DNA from: Pseudomonadota bacterium
GTDB lineage: Bacteria; Pseudomonadota; Gammaproteobacteria; Burkholderiales; SHXO01
Assembly: GCA_023430065.1 (NCBI GenBank)
Contig: JAEZCG010000192.1
Span: 1 to 7,349, forward strand
DNA: 7,349 bases
Reading direction: 5' to 3'
Below are positions 1 through 5,794 of the stretch, one piece after another; the stretch's first letter is position 1, and every line of letters begins with the position of its first letter. A program made the translations under genes and the position numbers. The notes under the pieces were generated by a model. It made no database searches. It saw only the letters and a list, made by a program, of their open reading frames with translations, and was not told where the DNA came from.

Positions 1-686
1 GCCTGTCGGAGGACGCTGCTTCACGTCTGGTCGCGGCACGCCGTGCGCTGCGCTGGAATGCATCCGGCACGCACGACTTCGAAGCGCTCGCGCTCGCCGC
101 GCGGCTCACCCGCCGCGATACGCAGGCGCTGGCAGCGGCCGGTGCGCTGAATCGCCTGGAGGGACATCGGCGCCAGGCGATGTGGCGCATCGCCGGCATC
201 GACACGCGCCCGCCGCTGCTGGTCGACGCGCCGATCGCGGACCGCTTGCCCGTGCTCGCCCCGCCCAGCGAAGGCGAGGATCTGATAGCCGACTACGCCA
301 GCCTCGGATTGACGCTGGGGCGCCACCCGCTCGCACTGCTGCGCGCGCGCCTGCAGCGTGCGCGCATCCTCAGCGCCGCGCAGATCCGCGAGCAGTCGCA
401 CGGCCGCCTGGTGCGCGCGGCCGGACTGGTGATCGGACGCCAGCGTCCGGACACCGCCAGCGGCGTCATCTTCGTCACACTCGAGGACGAGACCGGCATG
501 GTCAACGTGGTGGTCTGGCGCAGCGTGTCCGACGCGCAGCGGCGCGCGTTGCTCGGGGCACGCCTGATGGCCGTGCACGGCGTGCTCGAGCGTGACGGCG
601 AAGTCGTCCACCTGATCGCGGGACGCCTGGTCGATCTGTCGCCTCTGCTCGGGAACCTGCAGGCGCGCTCGCGCGATTTCCACTAG
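1..686 (+). CDS. dnaE2: Error-prone DNA polymerase DnaE2 (ImuC), C-terminal part, cut by the window start
   Basis: This is the last ~227 residues of an alpha-type C-family DNA polymerase; the reading frame starts at base 3 and is open to the window edge. DnaE2 does translesion synthesis with ImuA and ImuB in SOS-induced mutagenesis. Visible are the end of the helix-hairpin-helix region (LARLTRRD-like segment, then LAAAGALNRLEGHRRQAMW), the linker DYASLGLTLGRHPLALLR, and an OB-fold nucleic-acid binding domain (GRLVRAAGLVIGRQRP, then VIFVTLEDETGMVNVVVW). The protein ends in SRDFH, a terminus typical of DnaE2 and not of the replicative DnaE1. The polymerase and PHP domains, and any imuA/imuB partners, would lie upstream of the window. 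There is no intrinsic terminator after the TAG. Assignment to the C family is certain from the sequence; DnaE2 rather than DnaE1 rests on the short C-terminus and tail motif. Confidence 0.93.
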   Translation, partial: LSEDAASRLVAARRALRWNASGTHDFEALALAARLTRRDTQALAAAGALNRLEGHRRQAMWRIAGIDTRPPLLVDAPIADRLPVLAPPSEGEDLIADYASLGLTLGRHPLALLRARLQRARILSAAQIREQSHGRLVRAAGLVIGRQRPDTASGVIFVTLEDETGMVNVVVWRSVSDAQRRALLGARLMAVHGVLERDGEVVHLIAGRLVDLSPLLGNLQARSRDFH

Positions 687-735
687 CCGCATGTTGTCCA
701 TGCTGGATCGCTCGCTTGCCATGGCGATTTGACAA
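685..735 (+). repeat. Upstream copy of a two-block direct repeat
   Basis: AGCCGCATGT (685-694) and GGCGATTTGACAA (723-735) both recur exactly and in the same order at 862-871 and 878-890. The spacing between blocks is 28 bases here and 6 there. The second block contains TTGACA (729-734), which could act as a -35 element, but the hexamer 17 bases downstream (TTTACA, 752-757) is a poor -10. GACA (731-734) and TGTC (741-744) also form a short inverted repeat about 115 bases before the inferred sigma-54 start site, a usual distance for an activator site. The function is inferred only. Confidence 0.5.
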
Positions 736-798
736 TGGAATGTCGGATTACTTTACAGCCGCCAGCATCCGGTGCGACCAAGACATCAATAAGCCTCT

Positions 799-811
799 GA
801 TGCAACGCATC
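799..811. promoter_or_regulatory. Small perfect palindrome next to the sigma-54 promoter
   Basis: GATGC-AAC-GCATC is a perfect 5-base inverted repeat with a 3-base centre. It ends 9 bases before the -24 element of the PEP-CTERM gene promoter. It could be a regulator site, but arms this short can also arise by chance. No known operator is recognised here. Confidence 0.3.
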
Positions 812-819
812 TAAATGAA

Positions 820-836
820 CTGGCACAGGCATTGCA
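820..836 (+). promoter_or_regulatory. Sigma-54 (RpoN) -24/-12 promoter of the PEP-CTERM gene
   Basis: The sequence cTGGCACaggcaTTGCA matches the RpoN consensus (TGGCAC, 5 bases, TTGCW). The invariant GG (822-823) and GC (834-835) are exactly 10 bases apart. Transcription should start about 12 bases after the GC, near 847, giving a leader of roughly 60 bases before the ATG at 908. Many PEP-CTERM proteins are known to be under sigma-54 control through the PrsK/PrsR two-component pair, so the match is also expected from context. The site rules out the in-frame ATG at 815, which lies upstream of the promoter. Confidence 0.82.
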
Positions 837-861
837 ACATTTACCGTCGCCTTCGCCCGAC

Positions 862-890
862 AGCCGCATGTACCCGGGGCGATTTGACAA
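862..890 (+). repeat. Downstream copy of the two-block direct repeat, in the 5' leader
   Basis: AGCCGCATGT (862-871) and GGCGATTTGACAA (878-890) repeat the blocks at 685-694 and 723-735. This copy lies between the inferred sigma-54 start site and the Shine-Dalgarno sequence, so it would be transcribed as leader. It may be a diverged duplication or a paired regulator site; the sequence alone does not decide. Confidence 0.5.
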
Positions 891-907
891 AAGAAGATGG
901 AGTCCAA

Positions 908-1771
908 ATGAAACGCATCGCCCTCGCAACACTCGGTCTCGCGACCGCGCTCGGCAGTGCCACGGCAAGCGCCGGCACCATCGAGCTGTGGATGTCCTCC
1001 AGCAGCAAACCGGCGGCGTACTCCACGTACACGACCGGCTCGATCGTCAATCCTGCCGGTCCGAACAACCAGTACTGGGAGGCGACCGTTTCCGATCCGG
1101 ACTTCCCGGAGTACGGCAACTTCCAGATCAAGGCGTACGGCTTCACCACTGCCAACAGCGACGGCACCGGCGGCTTCCAGCAACGCAACGTGCAGCGCTA
1201 CAGCGGCGGTCTCGGCATCTGCGACGGCGGCACTAGCGGGGATTGCTCGGATCCGCAGCACTCGATCGACAACGACGGCACCAACGACTTCATCCTGATC
1301 GACTTCGGCGCCGGGCACGAGTACGCGCCCACCCTGTTCAGCATCGGCTGGGAGTACTACAACAACTGCAGCACCAGCACCGTCTCCAACACCTGCCCGG
1401 ACATCGAGGCATGGGTCGGCAACGACTTCAATGCCGCCCTGGGCTATGCCGGCGTCACCGGCAGCTGGACGCAGATCCTCGATGGGGATCCGCAGAACAA
1501 CATCCAGCCTGGTACCGACTACCCGTTCGGAACGGGGGCCGGCCGCTACCTGCTCATCGGTGCGCAGACCGGCAGCGAATACTGCTGGCAGAGCGGCTAT
1601 GACAAGAAGAAGAAAAAGGCAATCACGAGTTGCGAGTACGACTACTTCAAGCTGCAGTCGATCGCCCTGTCGAAGAACCCGCCGGAAGAAGAAGTGCCGG
1701 AGCCGGGAATGCTCGGCCTGCTCGGTCTTGCCGCCCTGGGCATTGCGGTTCGCCGTCGCCGCCGCGCCTGA
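908..1771 (+). CDS. PEP-CTERM sorting-domain exported protein of unknown function
   Basis: The 287-residue protein has a Sec signal peptide (MKRIALATLGLATALG, cleavage likely after ASA at residue 22). It ends in a PEP-CTERM signal: VPEPG at 263-267, a hydrophobic helix LGLLGLAALGIAV, then five arginines. Such proteins are exported and processed by an exosortase (EpsH/XrtA), often in strains making exopolysaccharide. The body is rich in Gly, Asn, Ser, Thr, Tyr and acidic residues, with six cysteines in the mature part that could form disulfides (CDGGTSGDC; CSTSTVSNTC; single Cys near 224 and at 242) and an Asp-rich DNDGTNDF segment. I recognise no enzymatic domain. The ATG at 908 is chosen because it has GGAG at 899-902 and directly begins the signal peptide; the in-frame ATG at 815 lies upstream of the promoter. 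It is monocistronic, between a sigma-54 promoter and a terminator. A run of five lysines (233-237) is odd for this acidic protein. Confidence 0.9.
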   Translation: MKRIALATLGLATALGSATASAGTIELWMSSSSKPAAYSTYTTGSIVNPAGPNNQYWEATVSDPDFPEYGNFQIKAYGFTTANSDGTGGFQQRNVQRYSGGLGICDGGTSGDCSDPQHSIDNDGTNDFILIDFGAGHEYAPTLFSIGWEYYNNCSTSTVSNTCPDIEAWVGNDFNAALGYAGVTGSWTQILDGDPQNNIQPGTDYPFGTGAGRYLLIGAQTGSEYCWQSGYDKKKKKAITSCEYDYFKLQSIALSKNPPEEEVPEPGMLGLLGLAALGIAVRRRRRA

Positions 1772-1797
1772 CCCAGGCAACCGCTTCTGCTCTCTCG

Positions 1798-1830
1798 ATC
1801 GGGCGCCCCTGGGCGCCCGATTTTCTTTTT
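1798..1830 (+). terminator. Rho-independent terminator of the PEP-CTERM gene
   Basis: A perfect 10-base GC-rich stem (ATCGGGCGCC at 1798-1807, GGCGCCCGAT at 1812-1821) with a CCTG loop is followed by TTTTCTTTTT to 1830. It begins 26 bases after the stop codon at 1771. It separates the PEP-CTERM transcript from the aminotransferase-fold gene downstream. Confidence 0.92.
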
Positions 1831-1856
1831 GGCGCCCCCGCGAAACTCGCTACACT
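1829..1856 (+). promoter_or_regulatory. Putative sigma-70 promoter of the malY/patB-like gene
   Basis: TTGGCG (1829-1834) and TACACT (1851-1856) each match the -35 and -10 consensus at four of six positions and are 16 bases apart. The start site would be near 1863, about 24 bases before the GTG start. The -35 overlaps the T tract of the preceding terminator. This is plausible because the gene needs its own promoter after a strong terminator, but the match is modest. Confidence 0.45.
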
Positions 1857-1886
1857 CGCCCTCCCGGCACCTCGCACGATACGCGC

Positions 1887-3032
1887 GTGAGTTTCGAATT
1901 CGACACCTTCCCCGAGCGGCGCAGCACCAGCAGCACCAAGTGGAACCGCTACGCCGGCCGCGACGTGATCCCCATGTGGGTGGCGGACATGGATTTCCGC
2001 TGCGCGCCGGCGATCGTCGAGGCGCTGCGCAGCCGCGTCGAGCATGGCATCTTCGGCTATTCCGAACCACCGGCCGAGCTCGCCCCTGCCGTATGCGAAG
2101 CGCTGCTGAAGGACTACGGCTGGCGCGTGCAGGCGGACTGGATCGTCTGGCTGCCCAGCCTCGTGGTCGGTCTGAACGTGGTATCCCGCGCCCTGGCCGA
2201 AGCGGACGAGGAAGTGCTGACGGCGCAGCCGATCTATCCGCCCTTCCTGTCCGCGCCGCGCCACGCGCAACGCGCGCTGCGCACCGTCGAACTCGTGCAG
2301 TCGGCCGACGGGCGACGCTGGGAGTGGGACTGGGAGGCGCTCGAGGCGGCGGTGACGCCGCGCACGCGCCTGCTGCTGCTGTGCCACCCGCACAACCCCA
2401 CCGGGCGGGCATGGACGCGTGAGGAATTGGAATGCCTCGCTGCATTCGTCCGCCGCCATCGCCTGCTGGTCGCCTCCGACGAGATCCACTGCGGACTGAT
2501 CCTGGATGCCGGGCGCTCGCACCTGCCCTTCGCCAGCCTCGAAGACGACATCGCCGCGCGCACGGTGACCCTGATGTCCGCCAGCAAGACCTTCAATCTG
2601 CCCACGCTCGGCTGCGCCTTCGCGATCGCATCCGACGCCGCGATGCGGGCGCGGATCCGGCGCGCGATGGCAGGCATCGTCCACCACGTCGGCGGCCTGG
2701 GATACGTCGCCACGCTGGCCGCGTATCGGGATGGGAAGCCGTGGCAGCGCGCGCTCATCGAGTACTTGCGCGGCAATCGCGACCTGGTCGAGACGGAGCT
2801 CGCCGCGATGCCCGGCCTGAAGACCTGGCACGTCGAGGCGACGTACCTGGCCTGGATCGACGCTCGCGGCATGCGCGTGCCCGACCCGGTCGCGCACTTC
2901 GAGTCAGCCGGCGTGGGGCTCTACGACGGCGCCCAGTTCGGCGCACCGGGCTTTTTGCGGCTCAACTTCGCCTGCCCGCGCACGCTGTTGCGCGAGGCGC
3001 TCGCGCGCATGCGCAACGCGCTGCACCCCTGA
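1887..3032 (+). CDS. PLP-dependent C-S lyase, MalY/PatB family (cystathionine beta-lyase-like)
   Basis: A 381-residue fold-type I PLP enzyme of the MalY/PatB group, near the usual ~390. These enzymes split the C-S bond of cystathionine or related cysteine conjugates to give a thiol, pyruvate and ammonia; some members have regulatory roles. Seen in the sequence: the N-terminal MWVADMDF signature (30-37), HPHNPTG with cofactor-contacting Asn170, SDEIHCGL with Asp198 to the pyridine nitrogen, SASKTFN with Schiff-base Lys234, and LRLNFACPR with carboxylate-binding Arg358. No signal peptide, so cytoplasmic. The GTG at 1887 is chosen because the typical N-terminus (FEFDTFPER) starts there; no good Shine-Dalgarno precedes it, so the leader is weak or nearly leaderless. 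The frame stays open back to 1431, but that part overlaps the PEP-CTERM gene and terminator and is not real. Substrate specificity cannot be read from sequence. It converges on the TonB receptor gene with 9 bases between stops. Confidence 0.93.
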   Translation: MSFEFDTFPERRSTSSTKWNRYAGRDVIPMWVADMDFRCAPAIVEALRSRVEHGIFGYSEPPAELAPAVCEALLKDYGWRVQADWIVWLPSLVVGLNVVSRALAEADEEVLTAQPIYPPFLSAPRHAQRALRTVELVQSADGRRWEWDWEALEAAVTPRTRLLLLCHPHNPTGRAWTREELECLAAFVRRHRLLVASDEIHCGLILDAGRSHLPFASLEDDIAARTVTLMSASKTFNLPTLGCAFAIASDAAMRARIRRAMAGIVHHVGGLGYVATLAAYRDGKPWQRALIEYLRGNRDLVETELAAMPGLKTWHVEATYLAWIDARGMRVPDPVAHFESAGVGLYDGAQFGAPGFLRLNFACPRTLLREALARMRNALHP

Positions 3033-3041
3033 CACCCCGCC

Positions 3042-5144
3042 CTAGAACGTTCCCACCAGCGTCAACCGGAACTGCCGCGGCTCCACCGGGTGGAAGTGGA
3101 CGTCCTCGATGCCCTCCCGCGGTCCAGCGGCCGGGCACGGCACGGTGCCCAGCTCGCTCGGCAGGCAGGACGCGTAGAAGTAGGCGATGTCCTGATCCTT
3201 GGATCCGAACAGGTTGAGCACGTCGAGCTGGACGCGCAGATTCTTCGTGAGTCTGTAGCCCACCCGCGCATTGGTGATCGTGGTCGAATCGGAGCGGACG
3301 CTGTTGTCCTCGATCAGCGGCCGCGCGCCCAGGTAGCGCAGCTGCACGCTGCCGAACCAGCGGCCCAGGTCCTCCACCGTGATACCGATCTGCGCCATGC
3401 GCTCCATCGCGCCGGGGATGTAGTCGCCGGCCTCGTCATCGTCACTGAAGCGGGCGCGGGTGAAGGCGAGCTCCGCGTCGATCAGCAGCCAGGGCATCGG
3501 CCGATAGTAGTTGATCCACTCGATGCCGACGCGCCGGCTCGGCCGGCTCGCCTCGGTGGTGCCGGCATCGCCGACGAACAGCAGTTCGGAATCCTGCTTC
3601 AGGTACCACAGCGCCAGCGAGCTCTGCAGGCCCGGAATGATCTCGGTACGCACGCCCAGTTCCGCGCCCTTGGTGCGCACCAGGGGATCGACCGGGTCCG
3701 CAGGGTCGAGCGTCTTCGGGTCGACCGAGATCACCGTACCGCGCGCATCGTTGCTGTGGAAGCCGTAGCCGGCGTTGACGAAGTACTCGGTCTTGGCCCA
3801 TGGACCGAACACGAAGCCCAGTTTCGGCGAGACGATGCTGTCGGTCTCCTTGCCCGAGTTCTCCTCGATGCTGCTGTCCACGTCGAAGCGGTACCAGTCG
3901 GCCCGCACGCCGGCGATCGAACGCAGCCACGGCAGCCACTGCGTGGCATTCTCGAAGTAGATGCCGCCGCTCAGCTGATCCACGCTGTCCTCGCGCGTCG
4001 TGGACAGGATGTCGCGATCGGCCGTGGAATACAGGCCTACGCGCCGGATGTCGTCGTAGCGCACCTGCGCGCCCACGGTGTTGGTGGCCTCGGCCCCGCC
4101 CAGCTTGGTGCTCCACGCATAGCGCGGCTGGATTCCGTAGACCGTACGCCGATCGGCCTGCTTGAACTGGTCGCCGTTGGGTGCCCCGTTGAGCGGATCG
4201 TCGAGGGCGTACGTGAAATTCGACCACAGGTCGAGCGAGTAGCGGATGACGTAGGCATCGAGTTGGGCCTGCCCGTTGCCCAGTGCGTGCCGGACGTTGC
4301 CCGACAGGCTGAAGCGCGAGGTCTCGCCGCCGTTGGTGGGGTCGACTGTGCCGAAGCGGTCGATCTCGCCGCTTGCGACGGCGCGCGCCGGAATCTGGTC
4401 GGTTGCCGTCCAGTCGGAGTCGTACCCCATCAGGGTGACATTGAATCCGTTGGCGGCATCGCCCTGGCTATAGCGCAACACGCCGTTGAACTTGCGCAAG
4501 TCGTCCTCGTTCACCCACGGGCCGTCGTAGGTGAGCGCCTCGAAGCCGAGCAGCAGGTGCCCGGATCCGGCCTTGGGCGACGCCGCCGCGACCATGCGGC
4601 CGTAGCCGTCCGTGCCGACCGTGAGCAGCCCCAGTGACTGCGGCAACGCCTCGAAGTAGTGAATGTGTGCGGCGCCCGCGGTGGAGAAATCGCCTTCGGA
4701 GGCGAAGTACGGTCCCTTGCGGAAGTCCACGCCCGAGATCAGCTCCGGAATGACGAAGTTGATGTCGGCGTAGCCCTGTCCGTGACCGTGCGTGGGCATG
4801 TTCACCGGCATGCCGTCCAGGTTCAATGCGAAGTCGGTGCCGTGGTCCAGATTGTAGCCGCGCAGGAAGTACTGGTTCGCTTTCCCGCCGCCGCTGTGCT
4901 GCGTGACGATCATGCCCGGTACCAGCTCGACCAGCTCGCCAGGGCGTAGCAGCGGCCGGGATTCGATCCGCTTGTGGGTCACGCTGCCCTCGCTGGCCGC
5001 GTCGGACGTGCCGATTGCGGTCTGGTAATGGCCGATCACCTCGACTTCCGGAGCGTGCACTTCATCGGCATGGCCGACATCGGCGAACACCCCGGACAGG
5101 CCCGCGCCACCCAGCAGGGCGACGGCCGCTCTTCTTCTGATCAT
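3042..5144 (-). CDS. TonB-dependent outer-membrane receptor, probable nickel (metal) transporter
   Basis: A complete 700-residue receptor: signal peptide (MIRRRAAVALLGGAG..., cleavage near residue 21 or 26), possible TonB box EVEVIG (33-38), plug domain about 55-165 (LVELVPGMIV; YFLRGYNLDHGTDF; DGMPVN; HGHGQGYADINF), then a 22-strand-type barrel ending in the usual C-terminal Phe (LTLVGTF). It should carry a ligand across the outer membrane using TonB-ExbBD energy. Histidines cluster in the plug (H119, H121) and near the C-terminus (VHFHPVEP, H683 and H685). A loop with two cysteines (C660, C670) precedes the latter. Start 5144 has a good ribosome site, GGGGAG, about 7 bases upstream. The gene is divergent from nikR and shares a 163-base control region with it. 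A nickel ligand is inferred from that context and from known NikR-controlled receptors such as FrpB4 of Helicobacter; other ligands remain possible. The family assignment itself is secure. Confidence 0.93.
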   Translation of the reverse strand: MIRRRAAVALLGGAGLSGVFADVGHADEVHAPEVEVIGHYQTAIGTSDAASEGSVTHKRIESRPLLRPGELVELVPGMIVTQHSGGGKANQYFLRGYNLDHGTDFALNLDGMPVNMPTHGHGQGYADINFVIPELISGVDFRKGPYFASEGDFSTAGAAHIHYFEALPQSLGLLTVGTDGYGRMVAAASPKAGSGHLLLGFEALTYDGPWVNEDDLRKFNGVLRYSQGDAANGFNVTLMGYDSDWTATDQIPARAVASGEIDRFGTVDPTNGGETSRFSLSGNVRHALGNGQAQLDAYVIRYSLDLWSNFTYALDDPLNGAPNGDQFKQADRRTVYGIQPRYAWSTKLGGAEATNTVGAQVRYDDIRRVGLYSTADRDILSTTREDSVDQLSGGIYFENATQWLPWLRSIAGVRADWYRFDVDSSIEENSGKETDSIVSPKLGFVFGPWAKTEYFVNAGYGFHSNDARGTVISVDPKTLDPADPVDPLVRTKGAELGVRTEIIPGLQSSLALWYLKQDSELLFVGDAGTTEASRPSRRVGIEWINYYRPMPWLLIDAELAFTRARFSDDDEAGDYIPGAMERMAQIGITVEDLGRWFGSVQLRYLGARPLIEDNSVRSDSTTITNARVGYRLTKNLRVQLDVLNLFGSKDQDIAYFYASCLPSELGTVPCPAAGPREGIEDVHFHPVEPRQFRLTLVGTF

Positions 5145-5167
5145 TGCAATCTCCCCTGGCTACAGGA

Positions 5168-5199
5168 TCGTACTCTTATGAATTACGTTTTTCTCATAC
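5168..5199. promoter_or_regulatory. Candidate NikR operator between the receptor gene and nikR
   Basis: An AT-rich patch in otherwise GC-rich DNA carries TTATGA (5176-5181) and TCATAC (5194-5199). These resemble the enterobacterial NikR half-sites GTATGA and TCATAC (one perfect, one with a single mismatch), but they are 12 bases apart rather than 16. A further TCGTAC (5168-5173) is one mismatch from TCATAC. The patch lies 24-55 bases upstream of the receptor start, where a repressor would cover the promoter, and over 100 bases upstream of nikR. Half-site similarity is seen; binding is inferred. Confidence 0.5.
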
Positions 5200-5276
5200 C
5201 GCCGCAATCCTAAGCTGGAAACGAGCACCAGACAAGAGGAGATCGCCCCGATCCTTCGTCAGCCGGAGCTTTGCGT

Positions 5277-5299
5277 TACCATCGTCGCCTTCGAGGCGA
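5277..5299 (+). promoter_or_regulatory. Possible nikR -10 box and leader hairpin
   Basis: TACCAT (5277-5282) matches a -10 box at four of six positions, with only a weak -35 (TTCGTC, 5255-5260) 16 bases before. Directly after it, TCGCCT (5285-5290) and AGGCGA (5294-5299) form a perfect 6-base stem with a 3-base loop. The right arm overlaps GAGG (5293-5296), the only purine-rich candidate ribosome site, 11 bases before the nikR ATG. If the hairpin forms in mRNA it could limit translation, but a start near 5289 would remove its left arm. Tentative. Confidence 0.25.
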
Positions 5300-5307
5300 T
5301 CCCATCC

Positions 5308-5781
5308 ATGGAACGATTCACCATTTCCCTGAGCGAGACGCTCGCGCGCGAGTTCGACGAGCTCATCCGCAGGAAGGGCTACCAGAACCGCTCCGAGGCG
5401 GTGCGCGACATCCTGCGCGACCTGCTCAGCAGCGAGCGCCTGCAGCGCGAGGAAGCGCCGCACTGTGTGGCCGCACTGAGCTACGTCTACAACCACCACG
5501 CGCGCGACCTGGCGGAACGCTTGACCGCCCTGCAGCACGCGCACCACGACCTCGTGCTGTCGTCGATGCACGTGCACCTGGATCACGACGACTGCCTGGA
5601 GACGGTGATGCTGCGCGGCGCCACGCGCGAGGTGTCGGCGTTCGCCAACGCACTGATGGCGGAGCCGCAGGTGCGTCACGGACGCCTGAACCTGGTCCCG
5701 GTCGAGTTGCACGATCATCACGACCGCCGCACACAGCACGCACACGAGCACCATCACCTGCACAGCAGTCCCAAAGTCTGA
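5308..5781 (+). CDS. nikR: Nickel-responsive transcriptional regulator NikR with His-rich tail
   Basis: A 157-residue ribbon-helix-helix/ACT-fold regulator. The N-terminal ERFTISLSETLAREFDELI strand-helix and YQNRSEAVRDILRDLL segment (to ~40) form the DNA-binding ribbon-helix-helix. The C-terminal domain keeps the full nickel site: H77, H88, H90 and C96, each one position after H76, H87, H89 and C95 of E. coli NikR, within LQHAHHDL, MHVHLDHDDC. Known NikR tetramers bind operators when loaded with nickel and usually repress nickel uptake genes. It is longer than E. coli NikR (133 residues): the last ~25 residues form a tail with nine histidines (HDHH, HAHEHHHLH). The start is chosen because it begins the conserved domain; its ribosome site is weak. 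It is divergent from the TonB receptor and 13 bases upstream of the Old Yellow Enzyme gene, so the three plus-strand genes may form an operon. Confidence 0.95.
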   Translation: MERFTISLSETLAREFDELIRRKGYQNRSEAVRDILRDLLSSERLQREEAPHCVAALSYVYNHHARDLAERLTALQHAHHDLVLSSMHVHLDHDDCLETVMLRGATREVSAFANALMAEPQVRHGRLNLVPVELHDHHDRRTQHAHEHHHLHSSPKV

Positions 5782-5794
5782 GGTTCCCATCGTC

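Noticed and set aside
729..757. Sigma-70 promoter TTGACA-N17-TTTACA upstream of the PEP-CTERM gene
   Set aside because: The -35 is perfect but the -10 matches at only three of six positions, and the sigma-54 site downstream is a far better promoter. Kept only as part of the direct-repeat note.
698..771. Possible intrinsic terminator after dnaE2 (CCATG/CATGG and CGGAT/ATCCG inverted repeats)
   Set aside because: The arms are only five bases, the loops are long (17-18 bases) and no T tract follows.
815..907. Earlier in-frame ATG for the PEP-CTERM protein
   Set aside because: It lies upstream of the sigma-54 -24 element and would put 31 residues before an otherwise normal signal peptide.
1604..1618. 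AAG/AAA run as a frameshift or slippage site
   Set aside because: The frame continues unbroken through the run to a proper PEP-CTERM tail, so no frameshift is needed; five lysines are simply encoded.
683..1780. Long minus-strand open frame (365 codons) opposite the PEP-CTERM gene
   Set aside because: It lies opposite a gene with signal peptide, sorting signal, promoter and terminator. Its translation is a low-complexity Val/Ala/Arg mix with no domain, as expected for the mirror of a GC-rich gene.
1431..1886. N-terminal extension of the malY-like reading frame
   Set aside because: The extension overlaps the PEP-CTERM coding region in another frame and crosses the terminator. The family N-terminus begins right after the GTG at 1887.
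3090..4637. Plus-strand open frame of 515 codons opposite the TonB receptor
   Set aside because: It is a GC-driven shadow: the minus strand encodes a full receptor with plug, barrel and C-terminal Phe, while this frame shows only repetitive Val/Ala/Arg/Gln composition.
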